Source: DASYLJ01 sp964432595 (GTDB taxonomy: Bacteria; Desulfobacterota; Binatia; DP-6). From it: 64,000 bases of DNA. Each line of letters opens with the position of its first letter. The first letter of the stretch is position 1. The stretch is from contig CAYSOF010000020.1 of the NCBI GenBank assembly GCA_964432595.1, forward strand, positions 62,001 to 126,000, written 5' to 3'. Under the pieces are notes generated by a model. It worked only from the letters and a program-made list of their open reading frames with translations. It was not told where the DNA came from and did no database searches. This document shows, piece by piece, positions 9,350 to 18,144 of the stretch. The position numbers and the translations under genes were made by a program.

Positions 9350-9927
9350 GCGCACCCCTCGCGACGGATGCGCGGCAGCGGCGTGCCGCCGAGATCGTCC
9401 ACGACCGAGCCCTCGGGCTGGTAGAGCCGGATCGACAGCGAGAACGTCTCGCCGGGCGTGGCCGCCGTCGCGATCCAGTTCGCGTCCGACGGCTCTCCGC
9501 CGACGGCGATGGCGAACGTCCCGTCGTCGCCCCGGCGGACGCGCGTGCGATCGACCGAGTAGGCGCGACGTGGGTTCGGGACGAGGAAGTGGTCGTCGCC
9601 GTACGCGGTGATCGACCACCAGCGCGCGGGCGGGTCGCGGCCCTCGACCCGGTAGCGGCACTCGGAGCGGAGCGGCTCGCCGTCGTCGTCGGTCGTGGCG
9701 GTGTAGTAGACGGTCTCGGCGCGGTTCAGCGCCAGCAGCCCCGCGATCGCGACCGCGGCGCGCAGGTAGGGATCGGCCGTCGCCGATCCGACGTGCGCGT
9801 TCGTCTGCCACGGCCCGTTCGCGACGCCGCCGGTGAGCCCGGTGCGACGGATGCTCCAGACCGCCGATCCGACCCCGAGGACGAGCGCGGCGATCAGCGT
9901 CGCCAGAACCTTCAGCGCCGTCCTCAT
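9346..9927 (-). CDS. DUF1214 domain protein
   Basis: A 193-residue protein with one N-terminal membrane helix (residues 4-25). Its DUF1214 C-terminus shows the hallmark WSITAYGDDHFLVPN and YSVDRTRVR segments, then ANWIATAATPGETFSLSIRLY. The start ATG overlaps the stop of the upstream DUF4239 gene (ATGA, 9924-9927), and its own stop overlaps the DUF1254 gene (GTGA). The three proteins are therefore probably made together at the membrane. The function of the family is unknown. Confidence 0.8.
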   Translation of the reverse strand: MRTALKVLATLIAALVLGVGSAVWSIRRTGLTGGVANGPWQTNAHVGSATADPYLRAAVAIAGLLALNRAETVYYTATTDDDGEPLRSECRYRVEGRDPPARWWSITAYGDDHFLVPNPRRAYSVDRTRVRRGDDGTFAIAVGGEPSDANWIATAATPGETFSLSIRLYQPEGSVVDDLGGTPLPRIRREGCA

Positions 9928-10685
9928 TGGTTGAGATGCTCGTACGCCCAACGCAGCGGTCCCGGCGACACGCGCAGCACGCCGTCGAACGGCCCGTCCA
10001 TCTCGAGGACCAGGAACACCGCGCCGGCGACGGACATCGCGCACAGGACGAGGACCGCGATGACCGTTCCGTTCGGCGGCGCGAACAGGCCGAAGCTGGC
10101 GAACGTGATCGTGAGCCAGAAGAGGAGGATCGAGAGGAAGGGCACCGGGACCGACGTCACCGAGGCGGCGGAGACGAGCCAGCGGATGCGCAGCAGTTTC
10201 TCGGCCTCTTCGAGCGCCCGGGCGCGGAGCGCCGCCTGCGCCTCGGAAGTCGGTTTCAGATTGCGAATCCCCTCGACGATGCTCTCGACGGGCTGCGGCG
10301 CCTTGGCGACGTCGACCTCGACCTGCGACTGCCCGCGCTGCGGCCAGATGGTCTCGATGCGGCGGCCCACCAGCTGCTGGAGCGTGTCGCGCTGGTCCTT
10401 GGTCTCCGGGCCGTACCGGGCCAGGAGCCGGTCGAGGGTCAGCACGTCCAGGGCGGAGTTCTTGATGGCGTTGTCGACGCCGTCGAAGGACCCCTTGGCC
10501 GAGGCCGTGATGAGCCCCAGCACCAGCGCCGTCATCGTCGCCACCAGGCCGATGCCGAGCTTGACGGTGTCCTTGGCGTCGGAACCCAGGTGCTCGTTTG
10601 GCAGGACCTTCCGTAGCCACATGCCGGCGAGCGCGCCACCGAGCGTGAAGGCGAACACCATCGTGCCGATGAGCGTGGGGTTCAT
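9924..10685 (-). CDS. DUF4239 bestrophin-like membrane protein
   Basis: A 253-residue integral membrane protein. Two helices near the N-terminus enclose the conserved DAKDTVKLGIGLVATMTALV stretch that typifies DUF4239. Then come a soluble helical segment with LDRLLARYGPETKDQRD (about 88-105) and two to three C-terminal helices. Distant similarity to bestrophin anion channels is the basis of the family name; transport activity is not proven. It leads the operon with the DUF1214 and DUF1254 genes and is transcribed away from the large secreted-protein gene at 10826, with a shared 140-bp control region. Confidence 0.82.
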   Translation of the reverse strand: MNPTLIGTMVFAFTLGGALAGMWLRKVLPNEHLGSDAKDTVKLGIGLVATMTALVLGLITASAKGSFDGVDNAIKNSALDVLTLDRLLARYGPETKDQRDTLQQLVGRRIETIWPQRGQSQVEVDVAKAPQPVESIVEGIRNLKPTSEAQAALRARALEEAEKLLRIRWLVSAASVTSVPVPFLSILLFWLTITFASFGLFAPPNGTVIAVLVLCAMSVAGAVFLVLEMDGPFDGVLRVSPGPLRWAYEHLNQ

Positions 10686-10751
10686 GCGAGTCCGCGTGGA
10701 CTATCTCGTCTCGTGTCCGAGGGAAACGGCACCACTTTCTCACGGATTTCC

Positions 10752-10780
10752 TTGACGGCCGGCTTCGTTCCAGCTTACCA
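10752..10780 (+). promoter_or_regulatory. Predicted sigma-70-type promoter of the 845-residue secreted protein
   Basis: TTGACG (10752-10757) is followed by a 17-bp spacer and TTACCA (10775-10780), 46 bp before the ATG. The same TTGAC-N17-xTAxCx layout precedes two paralogous genes at 22034 and 23600, which raises confidence that it is a real promoter despite the weak -10 match. Confidence 0.5.
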
Positions 10781-10825
10781 CCCCCTCCGTTCGAGGCGCC
10801 GGAAGGCGGCGCCAGGGGGGAACCG

Positions 10826-13363
10826 ATGCGCCGACTCGTCTCGCTGTCCATCATTGCAAATCTACTGCTCGCCGCGGCGGCCATGGCCGTCGACGTCCCG
10901 GTCTCGGGCGGCAAGCTCGGGCTCGCCGACAACCTGACGGTGCCGGCGAAGCGCAAGGCCGTCTTCAAGTCCGGCGATCCCGGCATCAACGTCGGGACGG
11001 AAGACCCGCGCATCGACGGCGCGACGATCGAGCTGGTGAACCCGACGCCCGGGCTCGAGCAGTCCGACGTCTTCGCCCTGCCCGCGAGCGGCTGGACGGC
11101 CATCGGCAACCCCCCGCAGGGCTACAAGTACAAGGACAGCGCCCTCCTGAACGGCCCGATCAAGGCCGCGCAGATCAAGAACGGCAAGCTGGTGAAGTTC
11201 ACCGCCAAGGGCGCGACGATGACGTTCACGCTCGGCGGCGCTCCCCAGGGCCAGGTCGGCGTCATCGCCACGTTCGGCGCCACGCGCTTCTGTGCGCTGT
11301 TCGGCGGCGTCACGAAGGACGACGGCTTCAAGTTCAACGCGAAGAACGCGGGCGCGCCGCCGGCGTGCCCGAGCATCGCGCCGACGACGACCACCACGGT
11401 CAGCACGACCAGCACGACCACCACGACGTCGACGACCGTCACGACGACCACGTCGTCCTCGAGCTCGTCGACCACCAGCACGACCACGACGACGACCACC
11501 ACCATCGGCAGCCCGACGGGCATCGTCGATCCGAACAGCGCCGTCCTCGTGACCTCGAACTGCCTGACGAACGGGACCGGCGCGCAGCTGGGCATCCAGC
11601 TCACCCTGGTCGATACGAACGCCGTCCCGATGAACGGCGCCACCGTCGTGATCGCCAGCACGGCGGGCTTCGTGAGCCCGGTGACGGCGAGCGGCAACGT
11701 CTACCGCGCGGTGCTCGTGGGGCCCGGGAGCGGCACGTCGGCGACGATCAGCATCACGGCGAACGGCACCCCGATCAACACGCAGCCGGTGATCACCCTC
11801 GCGGCGCCCTTCTTCGAGGCGAGCGGCGGCGCCGGCGGCTGCCCGCAGGACGGCAACCTCCGCGTCCGCGCCCTCACCGAGCTCGGTGCACCGATCGCCG
11901 GTGCGAGCGTCATGGTCGGCCAGTCCGAGCAGGCGAACTCGCTCGTGACGCTCTTCGGCTTCCCGGCGACGGGGAGCAACGTGGCGACCACCGACGCGAA
12001 CGGCTACGCGGTGTTCCGCGACTTCGGCTCGTTCCTGAACGGCCCGATCACCGTCACCGCGGGCGCCGCGAACCGTGCCTACGTCACGATCAACGCCGTC
12101 GACGCCAGCGACATCGTGCTGCCGCTGAAGCAGGTCGTCCCGACCGGCTTCGTCGGCACGCTCGCAGGCGACGTCAACGGCATCTCGAGCAGCGGCAGCA
12201 ACCTCCGGGTGGGCGTCGTCCTCGGCGACACCACGCTCAATTCGCTCGCGTCGTTCAACCTCAACTCGCTGCTGGCGGACAGCGCCTGCTACAACAGCGG
12301 CGTCGCCGGCAGCCTCGCCCTGCCGAACAACATCTTCGTTCCGAACCAGACGATCATCATCGTCAACGTCCCGAAGAAGCCGTACGTCTCCGCGCCGCTG
12401 CCGTTCGGCACGCGACGCGTGATCGCGCTCGGCGGCAACATCCCGGTGAGCGCGCTGACGGGCGGCGACATCAACGCGGCCATCTCGCAGCTCTCGTTCA
12501 CGAACATCACGGCGCAGACGTTCAACATCGCGGGCCCCGGCCCGACGGCGCACAACTTCTCGGTCGGGGGGTACGACTCGAGCACCGCCTGCACCGCGAC
12601 CGGCGCGCCGGGCACGCACGCGTTCTGCCTGGCCGGCATGGACTGGGACGGCAACACGACGCCCACCCACACCGTCGGTGAGGGCGCGCTCGGCGTCTTC
12701 AGCTTCAAGGCGAGCTCGATCGCGGGCGGCGTGGTCAACCTGACGGGCGTCAACTATCGCTCGAAGGGCGCCGGCGCGCCGTTCAACACGGTCGGCCACC
12801 TCGGCGCGGTGGTATCGCTCAACCTCGACGAGTCGGCGCCGACGATTCCGCCCGGTACGGCGAGCGGCATCAGCGTCTCCTTGAAGCGCGACTTCCCGTC
12901 GGACACGTTCACGGGGAGCCATGCCTACGGCGCGATGTATCCGATCCGCACGCAGAGCCAGAGCGGCCGCACGCTCACGCTCGCCACGCCTGCCGGCCTC
13001 ACCGGCGCGCAGTACGTGAAGCACACGCTGTCGCAGGAGGTCTCCGTCGCGTACACGGCGTGCGACCCGAACGACAGCGAGCGCACCAGCCGCAACCCGC
13101 TGTGGGAGGTCTACGCGCCGCAGGCGACCGCGTCGTTCACCCTGCCGACGCTGCCGGCGAGCTTCCCGCGCGCCGGGCTCGGCGGCAACCTGCCGGGGCT
13201 CGTCGACCCGACCGCGACGGCCGACGACGACAAGATCGTCTGGGCCACCACGACGGTGCGCGAAGGCCTGAACGGCAGCTTCGACTATGACGCGCTCCGC
13301 TTCAGCGGCTTCCAGAAGTACGGCACGCAGTTCACGACGAACAGCGGCGACTACCTGCCCTGA
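10826..13363 (+). CDS. Large secreted protein with Thr/Ser linker
   Basis: An 845-residue exported protein of unknown function. A signal peptide (residues 1-21, ending AMA) is followed by a domain of about 160 residues that aligns with the N-terminal domain of the three Cys-rich proteins at 22034, 23600 and 24759. Shared features are GGKLGL versus GQKLVL, the DP-rich loop, GATIEL, and the ending RFCALF...APPAC. A Thr/Ser run (residues 187-226) then leads to Ig-like repeats with the pattern GAxVxVxxxxGfxxx. The C-terminal half is rich in Asn, Thr and Gly and lacks a membrane anchor or sorting motif. The start has a strong AGGGGGG ribosome-binding site. The look is of an extracellular or cell-surface protein; no enzymatic motif was found. 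Confidence 0.7.
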   Translation: MRRLVSLSIIANLLLAAAAMAVDVPVSGGKLGLADNLTVPAKRKAVFKSGDPGINVGTEDPRIDGATIELVNPTPGLEQSDVFALPASGWTAIGNPPQGYKYKDSALLNGPIKAAQIKNGKLVKFTAKGATMTFTLGGAPQGQVGVIATFGATRFCALFGGVTKDDGFKFNAKNAGAPPACPSIAPTTTTTVSTTSTTTTTSTTVTTTTSSSSSSTTSTTTTTTTTIGSPTGIVDPNSAVLVTSNCLTNGTGAQLGIQLTLVDTNAVPMNGATVVIASTAGFVSPVTASGNVYRAVLVGPGSGTSATISITANGTPINTQPVITLAAPFFEASGGAGGCPQDGNLRVRALTELGAPIAGASVMVGQSEQANSLVTLFGFPATGSNVATTDANGYAVFRDFGSFLNGPITVTAGAANRAYVTINAVDASDIVLPLKQVVPTGFVGTLAGDVNGISSSGSNLRVGVVLGDTTLNSLASFNLNSLLADSACYNSGVAGSLALPNNIFVPNQTIIIVNVPKKPYVSAPLPFGTRRVIALGGNIPVSALTGGDINAAISQLSFTNITAQTFNIAGPGPTAHNFSVGGYDSSTACTATGAPGTHAFCLAGMDWDGNTTPTHTVGEGALGVFSFKASSIAGGVVNLTGVNYRSKGAGAPFNTVGHLGAVVSLNLDESAPTIPPGTASGISVSLKRDFPSDTFTGSHAYGAMYPIRTQSQSGRTLTLATPAGLTGAQYVKHTLSQEVSVAYTACDPNDSERTSRNPLWEVYAPQATASFTLPTLPASFPRAGLGGNLPGLVDPTATADDDKIVWATTTVREGLNGSFDYDALRFSGFQKYGTQFTTNSGDYLP
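11384..11503 (+). repeat. Thr/Ser low-complexity tract
   Basis: About 40 codons alternate ACG, ACC and AGC/TCG, encoding a run of Thr and Ser between the N-terminal domain and the repeat region of the large secreted protein. The mixed codon use argues for selection on the amino acids, not simple DNA slippage. Such linkers are usually extended and may be glycosylated. Confidence 0.85.
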
Positions 13364-13380
13364 GCGTTCGCTCCTGAAGA

Positions 13381-13415
13381 CACGGCGGCCCGGGACGAGC
13401 ACTCGGGCCGCCGTG
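13381..13415 (+). terminator. Hairpin terminator after the large secreted-protein gene
   Basis: A perfect 12-bp stem, CACGGCGGCCCG (13381-13392) with CGGGCCGCCGTG (13404-13415), encloses an 11-nt loop and is followed by AATCTTTA. It lies 17 bp after the stop codon. The T-tract is weak but the stem is very stable. Confidence 0.75.
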
Positions 13416-13477
13416 AATCTTTACCGTCGAATTTACCGATGGCGGATGGCTCTTAACCGAGCCTGCTCCTAGGGTCG

Positions 13478-15082
13478 GTGCGCACGTCGGATGGGTTCCC
13501 ATCCGGCTTCCGACGCACCCACCCCGTGAGACACTTCCGTACATCCGAGGCGCACGCCGGTGTTCCTGCGTGGCGTTGGCCGATCACCACCGAGCGGCCG
13601 CTGTTGCCGGTCGGCGAGGTCGACGTCGGCGCACCCACGGCGTTCGCGCTGGCGTCGCTCTCGGGCCTCGCCTGGGCGGCCGCGTTCCCGCCGTTCTCGT
13701 GGTCGATCGCGGCGTGGGTCGCGCTGGTGCCGCTGTTCGTCGCGTGCGGCGTCCTGTCGCCGTGGCGCGCGGCGCTCGCGGGCATGTGTTGGACCATGAC
13801 CGCCGCGGGCGGCGTCGCCTGGTTCTTGCCGTCGATGCTGTCCGGCTACTTCGGCCTCGGTGCCGTGACGAGCTGGGTCGCCGCGATCGCCGTCGCCGCG
13901 TTGCACGGCGTCTTCGTGAGCGCGTGGTCCGGGTGGACCGCGTGGCTCGTGCGGCGCCGTCGCGCGAGCCCGCTGCTGCTGGCCGGCGGCTGGGTGGCGT
14001 GCGAGCTGGCACGGGCGGAGGGCCCCGCCGGCCCCTGGGGCCTCGCTGCGTACTCGCAGGTCGGCTGGACGGCGATGATCCAGACGGCCGACGTCGCCGG
14101 TCCGTACGGTATCGGATTCCTCGTCGCCGCGGTGAACGCCTGCATCGCCGGGGCGCTGGTGCCGTCGTTGCGTGGCCGTCGGCCCCGCGCCACCGCGATC
14201 GTCGTCGCCGCCGCGCTGCTCGCCGCGGGCGCGTACGGGCAATGGCGCCTCGGCACGGCGTTCGGCGACGGCGACGTCGTGCGCGTCGCGGTCGTGCAGG
14301 GCGGCGCCGGGACGGCCGGCGAGACGGCGCGCGCCGCGCGCCTCGCGCGCTACGTCGCGCTGACGACGCGCGACGCCGCGCCGGACGCCGACCTGATCGT
14401 CTGGCCGGAGTACGCGATCGACGGCTACCTCGAGGAGCCGACGGCGACGCGCGACGCGGTGCTGCGTCTCGGCGCGCGCCGTGACGTGCTCGTGGGCGGC
14501 CCGCACTACGAGCCGTCGGCGCAGGGCACGCGCTACCACAACTCGGCGTTCCTCGTGCGCGACGGCCGTCTGACGTCCCGCTACGACAAGCATCGCCTCG
14601 TCCCGCTCGCGGAGGACGCGTACACGCCGGGTGCGGGCACGTTCGTCCTGCCCGCGCGAATCCGCACGGGCGTGCTGCTCTGCTTCGAGTCGATGTTCCC
14701 CGACCTGGCGCGCCGCGCGACGGGGCAGGGCGCCGACGTGCTCGTCAATCTCTCGAACGACGCCTGGTTCGGCAGCGCCGGACCCGCGCGCCAGCAGCTC
14801 GACATCGCGACGCTGCGCGCCGTCGAGAACCGGCGGCCGCTCGTCCGCGCCGCGGCGACCGGCATCTCGGCCGTGATCGATCCGCACGGCCGCGTCCGGG
14901 CCGAGAGCGGCTGGCACACCCACGAAGTGCTCAACGCGACCGTGCGCGCCGCGCACGGCGCGACGCTGTACCAGCGCTGGGGCGACGCGTTCGCCTGGCT
15001 CGTGATCGCCGTCGTGTTCGAAGCGACGCTCCGGCCGCTGGTCGTATCAACCGCACGTCACCACAGGAGGAAGAACCGATGA
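13478..15082 (+). CDS. lnt: Apolipoprotein N-acyltransferase
   Basis: A 534-residue inner-membrane enzyme that adds the third acyl chain to the N-terminal Cys of lipoproteins, the last step of lipoprotein maturation in diderms. About six membrane helices occupy the first 245 residues, followed by a periplasmic nitrilase-type (carbon-nitrogen hydrolase) domain. The catalytic triad is visible as Glu in WPEY, Lys in YDKHRLVPLAE, and Cys in LLCFESMFPD. The GTG start at 13478 has AGGG nearby but gives a rather long hydrophilic N-terminus; TTG at 13604 is an alternative. The stop overlaps the next gene as ATGA. The partner LspA is encoded at 29911. Confidence 0.93.
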   Translation: MRTSDGFPSGFRRTHPVRHFRTSEAHAGVPAWRWPITTERPLLPVGEVDVGAPTAFALASLSGLAWAAAFPPFSWSIAAWVALVPLFVACGVLSPWRAALAGMCWTMTAAGGVAWFLPSMLSGYFGLGAVTSWVAAIAVAALHGVFVSAWSGWTAWLVRRRRASPLLLAGGWVACELARAEGPAGPWGLAAYSQVGWTAMIQTADVAGPYGIGFLVAAVNACIAGALVPSLRGRRPRATAIVVAAALLAAGAYGQWRLGTAFGDGDVVRVAVVQGGAGTAGETARAARLARYVALTTRDAAPDADLIVWPEYAIDGYLEEPTATRDAVLRLGARRDVLVGGPHYEPSAQGTRYHNSAFLVRDGRLTSRYDKHRLVPLAEDAYTPGAGTFVLPARIRTGVLLCFESMFPDLARRATGQGADVLVNLSNDAWFGSAGPARQQLDIATLRAVENRRPLVRAAATGISAVIDPHGRVRAESGWHTHEVLNATVRAAHGATLYQRWGDAFAWLVIAVVFEATLRPLVVSTARHHRRKNR

Positions 15083-15720
15083 GACCGTCACGCCGACTCG
15101 CCACCGTCATCACCATGGCCATCGCCATCGGCACCGCCGGCACTGCCGGGGCCGGGGCGCCCCAGCCCGACACGCGGCAGGGCGCCTTCGCCCACGTCTG
15201 CCGGAGCGGACCGCGGAAGAACCTGGCCTGCACGGTGCCCACCGAGGAGACCGACTGCCCGTCGAGCGAGTGCGTCGTGAAGACGCTGAGCGGGGTCGTC
15301 AACGGCACGCTCACGCTGATCGCGCACGACTCGGTCACCGACTGGGGGGAAGGCGGCGACACGAACCGCGCACTCACGGTCCTGCTCGAGGTGAAGGCTC
15401 CGGGCGGCCCCCTCCACCTGCTCTCGGCGACCTACCAGAACCTCGCCGACCCCACGCTGGCGCCGACTGCTCCGAGCAGCGTGGTGGCCATCGAGATGGA
15501 CGAGCTCGCCCTGCGAAACCTCGGCAACGTCAGCGGCCTGTTGTTCGCGCAGCCCGAGTCGACGCTGGCCGACGAGCTGCGGACGCTGTTCGGCTTCACC
15601 GGCACGCCGGTCCTCGTCGGCACCGACAAGAAGGTGCAGGCGACCGATCACACGACCGACGGCCTCGCCACCGTGCTCCGCTTCAAGGTGAAGATCCAGT
15701 TCCTCGAGTCGATCGACTGA
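15079..15720 (+). CDS. Exported hypothetical protein
   Basis: A 213-residue protein I do not recognise. A Tat-like or Sec signal peptide (residues 1-26, MRPSRR then a hydrophobic stretch ending AGA) is followed by four closely spaced cysteines (residues 41-64), probably two disulfides, and a beta-rich remainder. The ATG overlaps the lnt stop and has an excellent AGGAGG site, so translation is probably coupled to lnt. It is followed 22 bp later by the adenylate cyclase gene. A periplasmic location is likely; function is unknown. Confidence 0.65.
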   Translation: MRPSRRLATVITMAIAIGTAGTAGAGAPQPDTRQGAFAHVCRSGPRKNLACTVPTEETDCPSSECVVKTLSGVVNGTLTLIAHDSVTDWGEGGDTNRALTVLLEVKAPGGPLHLLSATYQNLADPTLAPTAPSSVVAIEMDELALRNLGNVSGLLFAQPESTLADELRTLFGFTGTPVLVGTDKKVQATDHTTDGLATVLRFKVKIQFLESID

Positions 15721-15742
15721 ACCTCGTGACCCGGAGGCGCAC

Positions 15743-18073
15743 GTGAGACTGCGTACGGCGAGGGCCATTCCCCTGGTCCTCCTCTTCGTCCTCTGGGTCG
15801 TCTGCACGCTGCTGCACGTACGGCAGCTCGTGCGCGGGCAGCTCGCGTGGGTCGGGGTCTACGTCACGTCGCCGGCGAGCGACGAGGACTTCCCGACGGT
15901 ACGCGGCTTCTGGCCGGGGGCGGCCCCGGCGGCGTCCGGCGGCCTCGCCATCGGGGATCGCGTCGTCGAGGTCGACGGCGCCCTGATGCGAGGCGCCGGG
16001 CCCGTCGGCTTCGTGGCGCGCACGTACGCGGCGGTCGCCGAGCGGCGTAGCCTCGACGTGCCGATCGCGTACGAGCGCGACGGCGTGGCCGGCGCGACGA
16101 CGATCGCGCTGGTGCCCGTCGCGTACCCGTGGCGGGTGCTGCCGCTCACCGTCACGCTCGTCATCACCGCCGCGCTCGTCGTGCTGCGGCGGCGTGGCGT
16201 CCGCGTGGCGCGGGGGTTCTTCCTGCTCGCCGTCGCGTACGGCCTGCACTGGACGTTCTTCTTCGGCGGGCCGACCGTGCAGACGTACGCCTGGGTCGCC
16301 GTGTTCGCCGGCGCGTCGACGGTGATGCTGCCGCTGATCCTGCGCACCCTGCTCGTGTTCCCGGCGGAGGTGGCGCCGCCCGGTGGGCGGCTGCCGTGGT
16401 GGCCGTGGCTCTTCGCCGTCTTCGGCCCCGTCTCGACGAGCTGGGTCCTCGGGATGCCGCTCGCTCCCGAGGCCGGCTTCCGCGCCGTCTTCGCGGTGAA
16501 CGTCGCGTTCATCGTGGCGGCGCTGGCCGTGCTCACCCGCAACTTCCGTCGCGCCGGTCCGCATGGCCGCCGCCAGGTGAAGTGGGTGATGCTCGGGATG
16601 TACCTCGGCACCGTCCCCGTGCTGCTCGCCGACGCGGTGGGCGCGGTGGTGCCGTCGCTGTGGTGGCTCCACGAGCCGGCGGTGATCGCGGAGATCCTGG
16701 TTCCGCTGTCGGTGGTCATAGCGATCGTGCGCTCGAACCTCTTCGACGTCGACCGCCTGATCACCGGCACCGCGGTCTACTCGCTGCTCTCCGTCATCCT
16801 GCTCGCCGCGTTGCTCTTCGTGGTGCCGCAGGTCGCGTGGGCGGTCAGCAAGGCCGGCGGGATGGATCCGCGCATCGTGCAGCCGATCCTGTCGGTCGTC
16901 GTGGCGGCGGGGCTCGTGCCCGGGCACCGGTTGCTCCAGCCGCGCATCGAGCGCGTCGTCTTCCGCGAGCGGCACGCGCTGCGCTCCGGCGTCGACGTGC
17001 TCCTGTGGGAGCTCGCCGAGGCGGTGGGCCCCGAGCAGCTGCTCACCCTGGTCGGCGAGCGGCTCGACGCGCTCGTGCGGCCGACGTCGTGCCTGATCTA
17101 CGTGCCGCTGGCCGACGGCTTCACGCCGGTGTTCGCGCGCGGCGTCGAGACGCCGCCGGTGCTCGTCACCGACGGTCCGATCACGAGGAGCCTGCCGACG
17201 CGGGTGCTCGGCGCGGGCGAGCGGGACGCGCTCGCGCCGCTCGACGCCGTGGCGATGGTCCCCGTGCGTCGCGCGGGCGAGCTGGCGGCGGCGATCTGCC
17301 TCGGCGCGAAGCGCTCGGGCGACGTCTACACGCCGACCGACCTGGCGCTGCTCGCCGCCGTGGCGGAGAAGGTGGCCGCCGAGCTGGCGCGCTTCGACAC
17401 CGCCGAGATCCTGCGCCAGGAGCGCGCGATGAGCGAGGCGCTCCGGCGCTACGTACCCGAGCCGGTGGCGGTCCGTCTGACGCGCGGCCAGTCGATCGAG
17501 GGCGGCGAGGAGGACGTCTCCGTGCTGTTCGTCGACATCCGCGGCTACACGACCTACTCCGAGCGCGAGGCGGCGGGCACCGTGTTCTCGATGGTGAACC
17601 GCTACACCGAGGCCGTGTCGGCGGTCATTCAGCGTCGCGGCGGCACCGTCGTCGAGTTCCTCGGCGACGGCCTCATGGCGGTGTTCGGTGCGCCCGAGCC
17701 GATGCCCGACCACGCGCGCGAGGCGGTGCAGGCGGCGTGCGAGGTCGTCGCGACGGTGCGGCAGCTCGCACTCGGAACGCGCGAGGGCAGCACGCCGATC
17801 TCGGTGGGCATCGGCATCGCGAGCGGGCACGCCTTCGTCGGCAACGTGCGGACCAACGATCGGCTCGTCTACACGGCGATCGGCGACGTGGTGAACCTGG
17901 CGTCGCGCATCGAGCGGCTGACGCGGGAGCTGCACGCGTCCATCGCGATCGACGAGCACACGCACCGCCACGCGGGCGACTCCGCCGCACACTTCGAGCG
18001 TCACGAGCGCGTCCCCATTCGCGGTCGCGCCGAGCCGGTCGACGTCTACGCGCTGCCACTCGCGGCTGCATAG
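15743..18073 (+). CDS. Membrane adenylate/guanylate cyclase with PDZ and GAF-like domains
   Basis: A 776-residue class III nucleotide cyclase. After the first helix (residues 8-28) comes a periplasmic PDZ-like segment (about 50-110, with GGLAIGDRVVEVDGA), then a block of about seven helices (120-390), a GAF-like sensor region (about 420-550) and the C-terminal cyclase domain (from about 590). The metal-binding Asp lies in VLFVDIRGYT, and a second in FLGDGLMAVFG; YTAIGDVVNLASR is the substrate/transition-state region. It probably makes cAMP in response to an envelope signal. The GTG start is supported by GGAGG 5 nt upstream. It lies 71 bp before the winged-helix/AAA regulator. Confidence 0.85.
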   Translation: MRLRTARAIPLVLLFVLWVVCTLLHVRQLVRGQLAWVGVYVTSPASDEDFPTVRGFWPGAAPAASGGLAIGDRVVEVDGALMRGAGPVGFVARTYAAVAERRSLDVPIAYERDGVAGATTIALVPVAYPWRVLPLTVTLVITAALVVLRRRGVRVARGFFLLAVAYGLHWTFFFGGPTVQTYAWVAVFAGASTVMLPLILRTLLVFPAEVAPPGGRLPWWPWLFAVFGPVSTSWVLGMPLAPEAGFRAVFAVNVAFIVAALAVLTRNFRRAGPHGRRQVKWVMLGMYLGTVPVLLADAVGAVVPSLWWLHEPAVIAEILVPLSVVIAIVRSNLFDVDRLITGTAVYSLLSVILLAALLFVVPQVAWAVSKAGGMDPRIVQPILSVVVAAGLVPGHRLLQPRIERVVFRERHALRSGVDVLLWELAEAVGPEQLLTLVGERLDALVRPTSCLIYVPLADGFTPVFARGVETPPVLVTDGPITRSLPTRVLGAGERDALAPLDAVAMVPVRRAGELAAAICLGAKRSGDVYTPTDLALLAAVAEKVAAELARFDTAEILRQERAMSEALRRYVPEPVAVRLTRGQSIEGGEEDVSVLFVDIRGYTTYSEREAAGTVFSMVNRYTEAVSAVIQRRGGTVVEFLGDGLMAVFGAPEPMPDHAREAVQAACEVVATVRQLALGTREGSTPISVGIGIASGHAFVGNVRTNDRLVYTAIGDVVNLASRIERLTRELHASIAIDEHTHRHAGDSAAHFERHERVPIRGRAEPVDVYALPLAAA

Positions 18074-18144
18074 CGCCCGGTTGCGCGCCGTCGCGGCGGC
18101 ATGCATCACAGCACGCACGGCCGGCCCGGTGGGCCGTCCGGTGC

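Noticed and set aside
10862..13402. An 846-residue reading frame antisense to the large secreted-protein gene
   Set aside because: It is Arg/Ala/Val-rich without any domain, as expected for the complement of GC-rich coding DNA, and the plus-strand frame has a signal peptide, homologues in the window and a terminator.
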